Shown: positions 53,754 to 63,653 of the stretch, piece by piece
Position numbering within the stretch: the stretch's first letter is position 1
How the letters are laid out: each line of letters starts with the position of its first letter
From: Propionibacteriaceae bacterium
GTDB lineage: Bacteria; Actinomycetota; Actinomycetes; Propionibacteriales; Propionibacteriaceae
DNA length: 64,000 nucleotides
NCBI GenBank assembly: GCA_030532575.1
Contig: JAUNKV010000001.1
Span: 1 to 64,000 of the forward strand
Direction of reading: 5' to 3'
Notes under the pieces: generated by a model
Seen by the model: the letters and a program-made list of their open reading frames with translations, nothing else
Database searches by the model: none
What the model was told of the DNA's origin: nothing
Position numbers and translations under genes: made by a program

Positions 53754-54833
53754 TCACTTCTCGGAAACCGCCGCCCAGGCCCGGGAGAGTTCCTGCTCGT
53801 CGGGATCGGTGAGGATCACCGGGGCTCCCTGCTCCCTCAGCCCCACCAGCCGCAGTGTGGTGCCCCGTGACTTCTTGTCCAGACTCATCAGTTCCCGCAG
53901 CTCGGGCCAGGCCTGCTCGGGGTAGGTGGTGGGCAGCCCCAACCCGGCCAACAGGCGGGCGTGGTCGCGCGCGCACTGCTCGGACAGGCCGAGCAGCAGG
54001 CGGGAGAGCTCAGCGATGTAGACCATCCCGACCGCGATCGCCTGGCCGTGTCGCCATGCGAACTGCTCCCTGGCCTCGATGGCATGACCCAGGGTGTGGC
54101 CGTAGTTGAGGGCTTCCCGCCCGATCACCTCTCCCGTCGAGGTGCGTTCGGTCAGGTCCTGGCTCACCACCTGCGCCTTGACCGCCACTGCGCGGGCCAC
54201 GAGCTCGGCGAAAACCGGTGATGTCACATCACAGGAGGCGGCCAGATCGTCGTCGATGAGGTCCAGGATGCGCTCGTCGCGGATGAAGCCGCACTTGACC
54301 ACCTCCGCCAGCCCGGAGCGGACCTCCGGCCCGGGCAGCCCGGCCAGCAGGTCCAGGTCGCAGATCACGGCTGCGGGCTCGTGGAAGGCCCCGACCAGGT
54401 TCTTGCCCGCAGGCAGGTTGATCCCGGTCTTGCCCCCGACGGCGGCATCGACCATGCCGAGCACGGAGGTGGGGATGCTGATGAACCCGACACCCCGGAG
54501 CCAGCTGGCCGCGACGAACCCGGCCAGGTCGGTGGTCGTCCCCCCGCCGAGCCCGATCACCAGGTCGCTTCGGGTGAACCCGGCCTCTGCCAACAACTGC
54601 CAGCAGGAGCTGAGCACCTCGGGGGTCTTGGCCGCCTCGGCATCGGGCACCGGGATGGAACACACCTGCCGCTCCCGGCACTGCTCGGCCACCCGCCCCG
54701 CCAGAGCGGCCAGTGGTTCGGGGAAGATCACCGCCACGCGGTGCGCCTGCCCGAGCAACCCGGGCAGCTCAGCCAGGGCACCGTGGTCGATCACCACGTC
54801 ATAGGGGGCCGAAGCCGTCACGCTGATCCTCAT
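53754..54833 (-). CDS. aroB: 3-dehydroquinate synthase
   Basis: Second shikimate step, converts DAHP to dehydroquinate with NAD+ and a divalent metal. It has 359 residues: GGGTTTDLAGFVAASWLRG near 96-114, TSVLGMVDAAVGGKTGINL near 122-140 and the metal His residues in LNYGHTLGHAIE near 238-249. Overlaps aroK by ATGA. The same order aroC-aroK-aroB-efp occurs across actinobacteria. Confidence 0.96.
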   Translation of the reverse strand: MRISVTASAPYDVVIDHGALAELPGLLGQAHRVAVIFPEPLAALAGRVAEQCRERQVCSIPVPDAEAAKTPEVLSSCWQLLAEAGFTRSDLVIGLGGGTTTDLAGFVAASWLRGVGFISIPTSVLGMVDAAVGGKTGINLPAGKNLVGAFHEPAAVICDLDLLAGLPGPEVRSGLAEVVKCGFIRDERILDLIDDDLAASCDVTSPVFAELVARAVAVKAQVVSQDLTERTSTGEVIGREALNYGHTLGHAIEAREQFAWRHGQAIAVGMVYIAELSRLLLGLSEQCARDHARLLAGLGLPTTYPEQAWPELRELMSLDKKSRGTTLRLVGLREQGAPVILTDPDEQELSRAWAAVSEK

Positions 54834-55327
54834 GCCGTCCTCCTGGTGGCTGCGAGCTCCGCTGCGATGTCCTCGACCGAGGTGCCGTCAACCTCCACCC
54901 GGGCCCCGGCCAGCTCCCGGTAGAACGGGGTGCGCTCCCGCAGCTGTTCGATGAGCTGGCCCCGGATGTTGCCGAGCAGCAGGGGCCGGGCGGTGTTCAG
55001 CCCCATCCGGCGGGCGGCCACCGGGGCGGAGACCTCCAGCCAGATCACGTCATGCCCGGCCAGCGCCTGGCGGATACGCGGGTTCAGCACCGCTCCGCCG
55101 CCGAGGGCGAGCACCCCGTCGGTCTCCAGCAGCTCCAGACTGGCGGATTCCTCCAGCTGCCGGAAGTACTCCTCCCCCTCATCGGCGAAGATCTCGGCCA
55201 CCGGTTTCCCGATCACCTGTGCGATCCGCTGATCGACATCCACGAAGGGCATTCCCAGCAGGGCGGCGAGCCTTTCCCCGACGGCGGTCTTGCCCGCTCC
55301 CGGGGCGCCGATCAGGACGATGGTCAC
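54830..55327 (-). CDS. aroK: Shikimate kinase
   Basis: Phosphorylates shikimate. It has 165 residues: Walker A GAPGAGKT at 7-14, DVDQRI near 32-37 (shikimate Asp), FR in EEYFRQLE near 57, GGGAV near 79 and the lid with NTARPLL near 112. GTG 55327 was chosen because it overlaps the aroC stop (GTGA); the frame upstream is read from within aroC. Confidence 0.93.
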   Translation of the reverse strand: MTIVLIGAPGAGKTAVGERLAALLGMPFVDVDQRIAQVIGKPVAEIFADEGEEYFRQLEESASLELLETDGVLALGGGAVLNPRIRQALAGHDVIWLEVSAPVAARRMGLNTARPLLLGNIRGQLIEQLRERTPFYRELAGARVEVDGTSVEDIAAELAATRRTA

Positions 55328-56520
55328 GATCCCACCTCGAGTCCCCGCCGCTCCAGATCGGCGAGGTAGGCGTCCCGATTGCGCCGGGTCTCGGCAACCG
55401 AGTCGCCACCGAACTTCTCCAGCACCAGCTCGGCCAGCACCAGGGCGGTCATCGCCTCGGCCACCACCCCCGCCGCGGGGACGGCGCACACGTCGGAGCG
55501 TTGGTGGTGTGCGGTGGCGGCCTGACCCGTGGTCACGTCCAGGGTGCGCAGCGCCCGGGGCACGGTCGCGATGGGTTTCATGGCCGCACGTACCCGCAGC
55601 ACCTCGCCGGTGGACATGCCGCCCTCCACTCCCCCGGCGTGGTGGCTGGCCCGGGCGATGCCCTGTTCCCCGGGCAGGATTTCATCATGGGCGGCCGAGC
55701 CGCGTCGCCGGGCCAGCTCGAAACCATCACCGAACTCCACCCCCTTGATGGCCTGGATGCCCATCAGGGCCCCGGCCAGCCGGGAGTCCAGGCGACGATC
55801 CCCCTGGATGTGGGAGCCGAGCCCCGGCGGCAGCCCCCAGGCCACCACCTCCACCACGCCGCCGAGGGTGTCCCCCTCGCGTCGGCAGGCCTCGACCTCG
55901 GCGGCCATCGCTGCTGCCGCCTCGGGATCGAAGCAACGGGTGGGGTCCGCGTCGATGGCCTCGAGGTCCGTCCACCTCGGGGGCGGTCCCGGCTGGGCCT
56001 TGACGGGGCCGAGCTCCACGACGTGGCTGAGAATCCTCACGCCACAGGCCTGGTGCAGGAAGGCAGCTGCGACGGTGCCGAGCGCCACCCGGGCTGCGGT
56101 CTCGCGGGCCGAGGCACGCTCCAGGACGGGGCGGGCCTCATCGAAGTCGTACTTCTGCATCCCGACCAGGTCGGCATGGCCGGGGCGGGGCCGGGTGAGC
56201 TTCGCGTTGCGGGCCTGCTCGGCCAGTACGGCGGGGTCCACCGGCCCGGAGGCCATCACCGTCTCCCACTTCGGCCACTCGGTGTTGCCGATCATGACCG
56301 CGACGGGGGAGCCGAGGGTCTCCCCGTGCCGGAACCCGCCGAGCAGGGTCACCTGATCGGCCTCGAACTTCATCCTGGCGCCCCGCCCGACCCCAAGCCG
56401 TCGTCGGGCCAGGGCAGCGGAGATCTCCGGCTCGCCGACGCGCACGTGCGCGGGGATGCCTTCCATCGTGGCGATCAGGGCTTGGCCGTGGGACTCCCCA
56501 GCGGTGAGGTAACGCAGCAT
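55324..56520 (-). CDS. aroC: Chorismate synthase
   Basis: Converts EPSP to chorismate with reduced FMN. It has 398 residues: [10 protein letters not shown] at 8-17 (signature 1, active His), GRGARMKFE near 45, RPGHADLVG near 114-122, [10 protein letters not shown] near 139, and late [11 protein letters not shown] near 345. Follows aroE after 12 bases. Confidence 0.96.
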   Translation of the reverse strand: MLRYLTAGESHGQALIATMEGIPAHVRVGEPEISAALARRRLGVGRGARMKFEADQVTLLGGFRHGETLGSPVAVMIGNTEWPKWETVMASGPVDPAVLAEQARNAKLTRPRPGHADLVGMQKYDFDEARPVLERASARETAARVALGTVAAAFLHQACGVRILSHVVELGPVKAQPGPPPRWTDLEAIDADPTRCFDPEAAAAMAAEVEACRREGDTLGGVVEVVAWGLPPGLGSHIQGDRRLDSRLAGALMGIQAIKGVEFGDGFELARRRGSAAHDEILPGEQGIARASHHAGGVEGGMSTGEVLRVRAAMKPIATVPRALRTLDVTTGQAATAHHQRSDVCAVPAAGVVAEAMTALVLAELVLEKFGGDSVAETRRNRDAYLADLERRGLEVGS

Positions 56521-56532
56521 CTGCTCATTGTG

Positions 56533-57339
56533 TCAGGCCTGGAGACGTCCTTCGAGTTCTGTCTGCGCGGCGGACAGCGCCAGGCCGAGGTCCAGGGGGT
56601 GGCCGGTCAGCAGCTCGAACTGGTCCACGGCCTGGCCAGCCAGCAGCTCCAGCCCCGTGATGACGACCTGTTGTGGATCGGCTGCAGCAGCCAGTGGGGT
56701 CGGCCAGGGGTCATAGACCGCGTCGAAGAGCACCTCGGCGCGCCCTGCCCAGTGCTCGGCCCGATCCGAGGTGGCGGACGTGGGCACCGTGGAGGCCAGC
56801 AACTCCACGGGCAGGAAGGCCTCGTGCAGCGGTACGGCGGCAGTGTCGATGCCGAGCGCCATCCCCAGTTCCACCATCGGCCTGGCCCGCTCCAGGTTGC
56901 GAACCAGCACGGTCACCTGTTTCACCGAGAGCCCGGCCAGGGCGACCAGCAGGGATCGGGCGGTCGCCCCGTTGCCGACGATGGCCGCGGTCGCCACGGA
57001 GGTGATCCCCCGGTGGCGGCAGGCCCGGACGAACCCGGGCACATCGGTGTTGTACACCTTGGGGGCATCGCGGAAGGTGATGGTGTTCCCGCCCCCCACC
57101 AGCCGGGACACGGCGTCGGGCTCCCCCAGCTCCAGCAGCGCCTGCTTGTGCGGGGCGGTGACGCTCAGCCCGGCCCACTGGGGGTCGTCGCGCCGGGCGG
57201 TGACGAAGCGCTCCAGCTCGGCCGCCTGCACCGTGACCGCCCGGTAGTCCCAGGTCAGGCCGTGCTGCTGGTACCCGGCCCGGTGGATGGCCGGGGACAG
57301 GGAATGGGATGCCGGATCACCGATGACGGCGCAGCGCAT
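56533..57339 (-). CDS. aroE: Shikimate dehydrogenase
   Basis: Reduces dehydroshikimate with NADPH. It has 268 residues: HSLSPAIHRAGY near 14 (shikimate site), SVTAPHKQ near 60 with catalytic Lys (NVTxPxK in most, here S in place of N), NTDVPGF near 95, and the NADP motif IVGNGATARS near 118 (usual GAGG is GNGA, suggesting a divergent subgroup). ATG 57339 has GGGAGGGG 9 bases upstream; the longer frame overlaps mltG and was rejected. Confidence 0.87.
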   Translation of the reverse strand: MRCAVIGDPASHSLSPAIHRAGYQQHGLTWDYRAVTVQAAELERFVTARRDDPQWAGLSVTAPHKQALLELGEPDAVSRLVGGGNTITFRDAPKVYNTDVPGFVRACRHRGITSVATAAIVGNGATARSLLVALAGLSVKQVTVLVRNLERARPMVELGMALGIDTAAVPLHEAFLPVELLASTVPTSATSDRAEHWAGRAEVLFDAVYDPWPTPLAAAADPQQVVITGLELLAGQAVDQFELLTGHPLDLGLALSAAQTELEGRLQA

Positions 57340-57355
57340 GGCCGTGGCCCCTCCC

Positions 57356-58468
57356 TCAGTTGCACCTGCCGGGGTTGGCCTGGCACCAGCTTTGGAACTC
57401 GGCGACGTTGGCCTTGTGTTCGTCACCGTCGACGGCGTACTTGGTCTCCTTGGTGTCCAGGTTGACCGCCACGAAGAACAGGTACTCGTGGGTCTCCGGG
57501 TGCAGGGCCGCCTTGAGGGCGGCCTCGCCGGGGTTGCTGATCGGCGTGGCGGGCAGCCCCTCGACGTAGTAGGTGTTGTGGGGGGAAGCCGTACCGCGTT
57601 CCGCCTTGGTGGTGGTGACCCGGGAGAAGTCCTGAACGGCGTAGTGCACGGTGGAGTCGAACTCCAGCTTCATGCCCCTGTCCAGCCGGTTGTAGACCAC
57701 CTGGGCGATCTTCGCGCGATCCTCCGGTCGTCCGGCCTCCTTCTCCACCATCGAGGCGACGATGAGCACCTCGTAGGGGGTGCGGCCCAGCGCCTCCGCC
57801 TCGGACTCCAGGTTGATGGCTCCGGCCGTCTTGTTGAACTGGGTCACCTGCTGCTTGAGCACCGTCAGCGGATCCACCGGCTCAGCCACCTCGTAGGTGT
57901 CGGGGAACAGGAATCCCTCAGGGTTTCCTCCCGCCCAGGAGGGCAGGCCGAGTTCCGGGGATTCCAGGGCCTGATCCAGCTGTTCCATGGTCAGCCCCGC
58001 CTCGTCGATCCAGGTCTGCTTCTGCTGGACCAGGGCCTGTCCCTCCTTGATCCGCACCTTCAAGGTGACCTTGTTGTTCGGGTCCTGGAACATCTCCAGC
58101 GCGGTCTTGGCCGGGATCTCGGTGCGAAGTTTCCAGCGTCCGGCGTCCAGCCGGGCCGTCGGGTTGTTCCTGGCCACCTTGCGGAAGGTGGCGGCGGACT
58201 TGATCACCCCGTTCTCCACCAGGATGTTGCCGATGGCCGCTGCCGAAGCATTCTTCGGGACGACGATCTCGACCTCCTCGCGGCCCTCCCCCAGGAAGTC
58301 CTCCTCCGCGCGCATCGCCACCCAGGCCTCCTTGGCCTTGGCGTAGACGAACCACCCGCCACCGATCAGCACCACCAGCGAGAGGGTCACCGCGAAGGCG
58401 CTGCGGGCGTGGTAGCCGAACTTGCGCCAGTCGAATTTCGCGTCGTTGTCAACGAAGGTGGGGCTCAT
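57356..58468 (-). CDS. mltG: Endolytic murein transglycosylase MltG
   Basis: Cuts nascent glycan strands at the membrane, setting strand length. It has 370 residues: one N-terminal membrane helix (about 25-45), a LysM-like region (about 65-130) and the YceG catalytic domain with EGFLFPDTY near 184, the catalytic Glu in ASMVEKEA near 241, and GLPATPISNPG near 307. ATG 58468 was preferred to the adjacent ATG 58471 because GAGGAGG is 4 bases from it. It shares one base with the ruvX stop. Confidence 0.94.
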   Translation of the reverse strand: MSPTFVDNDAKFDWRKFGYHARSAFAVTLSLVVLIGGGWFVYAKAKEAWVAMRAEEDFLGEGREEVEIVVPKNASAAAIGNILVENGVIKSAATFRKVARNNPTARLDAGRWKLRTEIPAKTALEMFQDPNNKVTLKVRIKEGQALVQQKQTWIDEAGLTMEQLDQALESPELGLPSWAGGNPEGFLFPDTYEVAEPVDPLTVLKQQVTQFNKTAGAINLESEAEALGRTPYEVLIVASMVEKEAGRPEDRAKIAQVVYNRLDRGMKLEFDSTVHYAVQDFSRVTTTKAERGTASPHNTYYVEGLPATPISNPGEAALKAALHPETHEYLFFVAVNLDTKETKYAVDGDEHKANVAEFQSWCQANPGRCN

Positions 58469-58923
58469 CATTCCTCCTCACCGAGTGCCGACCCAGCGGG
58501 ATTGCCGGTGGCCTCACGATCCAAAGCACGCTGCAGGATCTCAACGGCTGCCGCCTGGTCGATCACTGCGCGTTGCTGCCGCTTCGAGCGGCCAGCACTC
58601 CCAAGACTACGTGATGCCCCGGCCGTGCTCAGCCGCTCATCCACCAGCCTGATCGGCACCTCCGGCAGCCGGGCGGCGAGCTGCCCGACCTGCTCAAGGA
58701 CATGAGTCGCGGCGATGGCGCGTTCCCCGCCCAGGGTCAGGGGCAGCCCGATGTAGATGATCTCCGGCTCGTACTCGGCCACCAGGGCGGCCAGCCGATC
58801 GAACTCCCGGCCGTCAACGGGGACCGTCTCCACCGGGTAGGCGAACCGGGTACCCCGGTTGCAGGCGGCCACACCGATGCGTGCCTTGCCCCAGTCGATG
58901 CCGAGGCGCGGCCCCTCAGCCAC
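58468..58923 (-). CDS. ruvX: YqgF/RuvX family RNase H-fold protein (pre-16S rRNA or Holliday junction nuclease)
   Basis: RNase H-fold nuclease linked to 16S rRNA 5' processing. It has 151 residues: LGIDWGKARIGVA at 7-19 (first Asp), IGLPLTLGGE near 58, the acidic LVDERLST near 90-97, and late IDQAAAVEIL with Asp near 121. GTG 58923 overlaps the alaS stop by 8 bases; homology begins here, not in the open frame upstream. Confidence 0.93.
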   Translation of the reverse strand: MAEGPRLGIDWGKARIGVAACNRGTRFAYPVETVPVDGREFDRLAALVAEYEPEIIYIGLPLTLGGERAIAATHVLEQVGQLAARLPEVPIRLVDERLSTAGASRSLGSAGRSKRQQRAVIDQAAAVEILQRALDREATGNPAGSALGEEE

Positions 58924-61570
58924 GATCCGCCAGCGCGGCCTCGACGGCGGCCACCGCCTGCGGGGCGGTATCCGGGTTGCTGCCTCCACCCTGGGCCAGG
59001 TCGTCCTTGCCGCCGCCCTTGCCGCCCATCGCCTGGCAGGCGACGGCGATGAGGGCGCCGGCCTTGACCCCCAGCTCCCTGGCAGCCGCATTCGTGGCGA
59101 CGACCCCGGCGGCCTTGCCGTCGGCGCCGCCGGCCAGGGCCACCACGGCCGGGCTCTCCCCCAGCCGTTGCCTGATGTCGAGGGCCAAGGTGCGCAGATC
59201 AGCTCCGGCGATCCCCGGTAGAGCGACCCCCACCAGGTTGATCCCCGCGACCTGGCGGGCGGAGGCAGCCAGCTCCCCGGCCCTGGCCAGCAGCTTCTCG
59301 GCCTGCAGCGCCGCGATCTGCTTCTCCGCGCTCTTGAGCTGGGAGACCAGCTTCTCCACCCGCTCGACCAGCTGCTCGGGCTGGACCCTGAGGCTGTCGG
59401 TCAGCGTGCTCACCAGGGCGCGCTCGGCGGCGAACCGGTCGAAGGCGTCGGCGGCCACCAGCGCCTCGATACGGCGCACCCCCGAGCCGATGGAGGACTC
59501 GCTCAGCAGGTTGAGCACCCCGATCTGGGCGGTGTTGGGGACATGGGTGCCGCCGCACAGCTCGCGCGACCACGGACCGGCCAACTCCACCATCCGCACG
59601 ATCGGGGGGTACTTCTCGCCGAACATGGCCATCGCCCCCAACTCCTTGGCCTCCTCGAGCCGCATCTGGTGCGCGGTCACCTCGAAGGAGTCCCGGATGG
59701 CCTGGTTGGCGCGCTGCTCGATCTCCAACCTCAGGGCCTCGCCCAGTCCCTGCGTCGAGGAGAAGTCGAAGCGCAGGTAGCCGGGCTTGTTGTACGACCC
59801 GGCCTGGGTGGCGGTGGAGCCGACCAGCTCCCGCAGCGCCGCATGGACGATGTGGGTGGCGGTGTGGGCCTGGGAACCCGCATGTCGGGCAGCCGCATCC
59901 ACCCGGGCTGCGGCGACGGCCCCCACCCCGAGATCGCCGAGCAGCTGCACCCGGTGCACGATCAGCCCGGGGACGGGACGCTGCACGTCAAGCACCTCGG
60001 CCTGCCAGCCGTCGCCGGTGATCCGCCCGGAATCGGAGTCCTGGCCACCGGACTCGGCATAGAACGGAGTGGCTTCCAGCACCAGGTCGACGACTGCGCC
60101 GTCGGTGGCGGAGTCCACCACCTGACCGTCGGCGATGATGCCCACGACCTTCGCCTCGTGCTCCAGCTCGGTGTACCCGACGAAGGGGGTCTCGAAGCGC
60201 TCCCGGAGCTCCTTGTAGGCCTCCAGGCTGGCGGCACCACCCTTCTTCGCCCTGGCATCGGCCCTGGCCCGGTCCTTCTGCTCCTGCATCAGGGCCTGGA
60301 AACGATCCCGATCCACGCTCAGCCCGGCCTCGGCCGCCATCTCCAGGGTCAGGTCGATGGGGAAACCGTAGGTGTCATGCAGTTGGAAGGCGTCATCCCC
60401 CGGCAGCGACGTCGCCCCCTCGGCCTTCGCCCGGGAGACCGCCAGGTCGAAGATCTGAGTGCCCGCGTTCAGGGTACGGCGGAAGGTCTCCTCCTCGTGG
60501 GCGCTGACCTCGGCCACCCGGGCCCAGGCCTCGGTGATCTCCGGGTAGGACACGCTCATCACGTCGCGGCTGACCGGCAACAGCTCACCCAGCACCGGTT
60601 CCTCGACCCCCAGCAGGCGCATCGCGCGGATGGAACGGCGCAGCAGGCGACGCAGCACATAGCCGCGGGCCTCGTTGCCGGGGGTCACACCGTCGGTCAT
60701 CAGCATCAGCGAGGAGCGGATGTGATCGGCCACCACCCGGAAACGCACGTCATCGACCGGGTCGGCCCCGTAACGGCGCCCCGAGAGTTCCGCCGCCTTC
60801 GCGATGACGGGGTAGACCTCGTCGGTCTCGTACATGTTGGCCACGCCCTGCAGCAGGTAGGCGGTCCGCTCCAACCCACCGCCGGTGTCGATGTTCTGGG
60901 TGGCCAGGGGGCGCACCACGTCGAAGCGATCCTTGGCGGAGACGTTTGTGATCTCCTCCTGCTGGAAGACCAGGTTCCAGATCTCCAGGAAACGGTCCTC
61001 GTCCGCCTCAGGCCCGCCGTCTGGGCCGTACTCGGGCCCTCGGTCGATGTAGATCTCGGAGCAGGGACCACCAGGGCCCGGCACCCCCATGTGCCAGTAG
61101 TTGTCCTTCAGGCCACGCTCCTGGATGCGGTTCCTCGGCACCCCGACCTTCTGCCACAGCTCGATGGTCTCGTTGTCGCCGTGCAGGGCGGTCACCCACA
61201 CCTGGTCGGGATGGAAGCCGAAGCCGCCGTTGTGGCTCTCGGTGGTCACCAGCTCCCAGGCGTACTCGATGGCCCCGGCCTTGAAGTAGTCACCGAAGGA
61301 GAAGTTGCCGGTCATCTGGAAGAAGGTGCCGTGCCGGGTGGTCTTGCCCACCTCCTCGATGTCCAGGGTGCGCACACACTTCTGCACGCTGACGGCGCGC
61401 TGGTACGGGGAGGGCTCCTCACCCATGAAGTAGGGCTTGAAGGGCACCATCCCGGCGTTGACGAACAGCAGGGTCGGGTCGTTGTACAACAGCGAGGCCG
61501 AGGGCACGATGGTGTGCCCGTTCTTGGCGAAGTAGTCGATGAAACGGCTCCGGATCTCGGAGATCTTCAT
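58916..61570 (-). CDS. alaS: Alanyl-tRNA synthetase
   Basis: Charges tRNA-Ala. It has 884 residues: class II catalytic core (about 1-240; FFQMTGNFSFGDY near 82-94), tRNA-binding helices (to about 450), editing domain with HTATHIVHAALRE (near 567) and the metal Cys-His in CGGTH (near 668), and a C-terminal DHHA1 domain (about 745-880). Overlaps the small membrane-protein gene by ATGA, as in other actinobacteria (alaS-ruvX-mltG-aroE). Confidence 0.97.
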   Translation of the reverse strand: MKISEIRSRFIDYFAKNGHTIVPSASLLYNDPTLLFVNAGMVPFKPYFMGEEPSPYQRAVSVQKCVRTLDIEEVGKTTRHGTFFQMTGNFSFGDYFKAGAIEYAWELVTTESHNGGFGFHPDQVWVTALHGDNETIELWQKVGVPRNRIQERGLKDNYWHMGVPGPGGPCSEIYIDRGPEYGPDGGPEADEDRFLEIWNLVFQQEEITNVSAKDRFDVVRPLATQNIDTGGGLERTAYLLQGVANMYETDEVYPVIAKAAELSGRRYGADPVDDVRFRVVADHIRSSLMLMTDGVTPGNEARGYVLRRLLRRSIRAMRLLGVEEPVLGELLPVSRDVMSVSYPEITEAWARVAEVSAHEEETFRRTLNAGTQIFDLAVSRAKAEGATSLPGDDAFQLHDTYGFPIDLTLEMAAEAGLSVDRDRFQALMQEQKDRARADARAKKGGAASLEAYKELRERFETPFVGYTELEHEAKVVGIIADGQVVDSATDGAVVDLVLEATPFYAESGGQDSDSGRITGDGWQAEVLDVQRPVPGLIVHRVQLLGDLGVGAVAAARVDAAARHAGSQAHTATHIVHAALRELVGSTATQAGSYNKPGYLRFDFSSTQGLGEALRLEIEQRANQAIRDSFEVTAHQMRLEEAKELGAMAMFGEKYPPIVRMVELAGPWSRELCGGTHVPNTAQIGVLNLLSESSIGSGVRRIEALVAADAFDRFAAERALVSTLTDSLRVQPEQLVERVEKLVSQLKSAEKQIAALQAEKLLARAGELAASARQVAGINLVGVALPGIAGADLRTLALDIRQRLGESPAVVALAGGADGKAAGVVATNAAARELGVKAGALIAVACQAMGGKGGGKDDLAQGGGSNPDTAPQAVAAVEAALADRG

Positions 61571-61809
61571 GCGGGGTTTCCTTGCAGGTCAGTTGTTTCG
61601 AGTTCTCGACGGAGTTCATCCTCGCGGGCGCGTCTGGCGGCCTCGAAGGTGGCGTAGAACTCGCCGAGCCCGGTTGCGGCCTTCCGGCCCGTGTTCTCGA
61701 CGCGCTCGGCCACGCCCTGGGGGGTGAACTGGCGCAGCCAGCGTTTCCCGTTGCGCAGCAGCATCAGGGTCACGGCGATCCCAGCGAGGAACCACAGCAG
61801 GCGGCTCAC
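61567..61809 (-). CDS. Small membrane protein of the DUF948-alaS locus
   Basis: An 80-residue protein with one hydrophobic segment (RLLWFLAGIAVTLMLL, residues 3-18) followed by a charged, probably helical, tail (FYATFEAARRAREDELRREL near 46-65). GTG 61809 overlaps the DUF948 stop (GTGA). No function is known, but this membrane-anchored small protein is regularly found before alaS in actinobacteria. It could act with the DUF948 protein; this is inference from pairing. Confidence 0.7.
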   Translation of the reverse strand: MSRLLWFLAGIAVTLMLLRNGKRWLRQFTPQGVAERVENTGRKAATGLGEFYATFEAARRAREDELRRELETTDLQGNPA

Positions 61810-62183
61810 TTCCGACGCCCCTTCAACGCGGTGCGCACGCCGTGGGTCCACGCGGCGGCCTTGATGATCGGGGAGCCGAGGGTGACCGCGAACAGCTGGG
61901 ACAGACGAGCGGCGTTCTCGGTGACCACCGTCGCGTGCCCGGAGGCCTTGGCCAGGTCCTCGGTCACCAGGGACAGCTTCGCAAGCTCGTCGTTGGTGTT
62001 CTCGACGGTGCCGCGCAGCTCGGTCAGCACGGGTACGGAGTTCTGGCTGAGGTCACGGATGGCCAGCCGCGCCTCATCGAGGGTCCGGCCCAGCTTGAGG
62101 AGGGGGGCCGCGGCCAGGCCGACGAGTACGCAGAGGGCCACTGCGGCAATGAGGCCTGCCACCTCGCCCAGGGTCACGGTCAT
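61806..62183 (-). CDS. DUF948 membrane protein
   Basis: A 125-residue protein with one N-terminal membrane helix (about 5-28) and a coiled-coil-like remainder (ENTNDELAKLSLVTEDLAKAS, near 65-85, in two stretches). DUF948 proteins are general-stress-associated in some Firmicutes (YtxG), without defined function. ATG 62183 has GGAGGG 6 bases upstream, which decides it over ATG 62201. It lies 46 bases after rarA. Confidence 0.8.
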   Translation of the reverse strand: MTVTLGEVAGLIAAVALCVLVGLAAAPLLKLGRTLDEARLAIRDLSQNSVPVLTELRGTVENTNDELAKLSLVTEDLAKASGHATVVTENAARLSQLFAVTLGSPIIKAAAWTHGVRTALKGRRK

Positions 62184-62229
62184 CTGATTCCCTCCTGACA
62201 TCGCGGGTTCCGCGCCAACTCTAGCCGAA

Positions 62230-63576
62230 TCACCGCCCGAGCAGGCGACGTACTGCGCTGAGTTGCTCCCCGACTGCGGCCTCTGCCCCGTGCCCCGTCG
62301 GCAGATAGTAGCGGGCCTCTGCCAGGTCCTCGGGCAGGTAGGTCTGCCGGGCCACCCCCTCCGGGGTGTCGTGCGGGTACTGGTAGCCCTGGCCGTGCCC
62401 GAGCGCCTTCGCCCCCGCGTAGTGCGCATCGCGCAGGTGCGCCGGGACCGAGCCGCCCCTGCCCGCCCGGACATCGGCGAGGGCGGCCTCCAGGCCCAGG
62501 TAGGCGGCATTCGACTTCGGCGCGGCAGCAGCGGCGACGGTGGCATGGGCCAGCGTGATCCTGGCCTCCGGCATCCCGAGCAGCTGCACCGCCTGGGCCG
62601 CGGCCACGCAGGTGGCCAGCACCCCGGAGGCCGCCATGCCGATGTCCTCGCTGGCGGAGATCATCAGCCGACGTGCGATGAACCGGGGGTCCTCCCCTGC
62701 TTCCAGCATCCGGGCCAGGTAGTGCAGGGCGGCATCGACATCGGAGCCGCGGATGGACTTGATGAAGGCCGAGATCACGTCGTAGTGCTGGTCGCCGTCC
62801 TTGTCGTAGCGCACCGTCGCCCGGTCCACGGCCTGGGTCAGCACCTCGGCGGTGATCTCGGTGAGTTCCAGGGCGACGGCGGAGGCTGCGGCCTCCTCCA
62901 GATAGGTCAGGGCCCGCCTGGCATCTCCCCCGGCCAGCTGCACCAGGACCTGCCGGACCTCAGGGCTGAGCCGGAGGCTCCCGCCCAGCCCGCGCTCGTC
63001 GGCCACGGCCCGGTCCACCAGGGCTGCGATGTCCTCGTCGGTGAGGGGGTGCAGACGCAGCAGCAGGGAGCGTGACAGCAGGGGCGAGATGACGGAGAAG
63101 CTGGGATTCTCCGTGGTCGCGGCGATGAGGGTGACCAACCGGTTCTCCACGGCGGGCAGCAGGGCGTCCTGCTGGGACTTCGAGAAGCGGTGCACCTCGT
63201 CGATGAACAGCACGGTGGAACGACCGCGTTCCAGCTCTCGACGGGCCAGGTCCAACTCAACGCGTAGTTCCTTGACCCCCACGCTCACCGCGGACAACTC
63301 CACGAAACGCGCCCCGGAGGCGCGGGAGACGATGGCGGCCAGGGTGGTCTTCCCCACCCCGGGTGGCCCCCAGAGAAAGACACTCATCGGCTGCCCGGCC
63401 ACCAGGCGACGCAGTGGTGATCCGGGGGTCAGCAGATGTTGCTGTCCGACGACCTCGTCCAGGTCCCGCGGCCGCATCCGCACCGCCATCGGGGCTCCAT
63501 CGACGCGGACATCGGCCAAGGAGCCCCCCGGGCGGCTGGGCACCGGATCGATGTTGCCGAACAGATCCTCATTCAC
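62230..63576 (-). CDS. rarA: Replication-associated recombination protein A (AAA+ ATPase)
   Basis: Clamp-loader-like ATPase acting at stalled forks (RarA/MgsA/WRNIP1 family). It has 448 residues: Walker A GPPGVGKT at 70-77, Walker B FIDEVHRF at 125-131, sensor 1 ATTENP near 153, arginine finger SLLLRL, and the C-terminal tetramerisation part with [20 protein letters not shown] near 299. Starts at GTG 63576, preceded by a -10 at 6 bases. First gene of the minus-strand series running to pyrF. Confidence 0.94.
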   Translation of the reverse strand: MNEDLFGNIDPVPSRPGGSLADVRVDGAPMAVRMRPRDLDEVVGQQHLLTPGSPLRRLVAGQPMSVFLWGPPGVGKTTLAAIVSRASGARFVELSAVSVGVKELRVELDLARRELERGRSTVLFIDEVHRFSKSQQDALLPAVENRLVTLIAATTENPSFSVISPLLSRSLLLRLHPLTDEDIAALVDRAVADERGLGGSLRLSPEVRQVLVQLAGGDARRALTYLEEAAASAVALELTEITAEVLTQAVDRATVRYDKDGDQHYDVISAFIKSIRGSDVDAALHYLARMLEAGEDPRFIARRLMISASEDIGMAASGVLATCVAAAQAVQLLGMPEARITLAHATVAAAAAPKSNAAYLGLEAALADVRAGRGGSVPAHLRDAHYAGAKALGHGQGYQYPHDTPEGVARQTYLPEDLAEARYYLPTGHGAEAAVGEQLSAVRRLLGR

Positions 63577-63582
63577 CCTGAC

Positions 63583-63588
63583 ACCTTA
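63583..63588 (-). promoter_or_regulatory. Likely leaderless -10 box of rarA
   Basis: Minus-strand TAAGGT ends 6 bases before GTG 63576, the geometry of a leaderless start. No strong -35 is at 17-18 bases. The 77-base divergent gap with the MFS gene shows no ribosome-binding site for rarA. Confidence 0.35.
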
Positions 63589-63653
63589 GCCCTGCGCCGC
63601 GGACAGGCGTAGGATTGCTCCTCGCCTGAAATCCATCCAGCCGAAGGACGCCC

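Noticed and set aside
55219-57465. A 748-codon plus-strand frame opposite aroK, aroC and aroE
   Set aside because: It spans three genes with overlap-coupled starts and carries no protein motif; it is a GC-driven shadow.
59543-61657. A 704-codon plus-strand frame opposite alaS
   Set aside because: It mirrors the alaS codons, has no recognisable motif or ribosome-binding site, and alaS is intact on the other strand.
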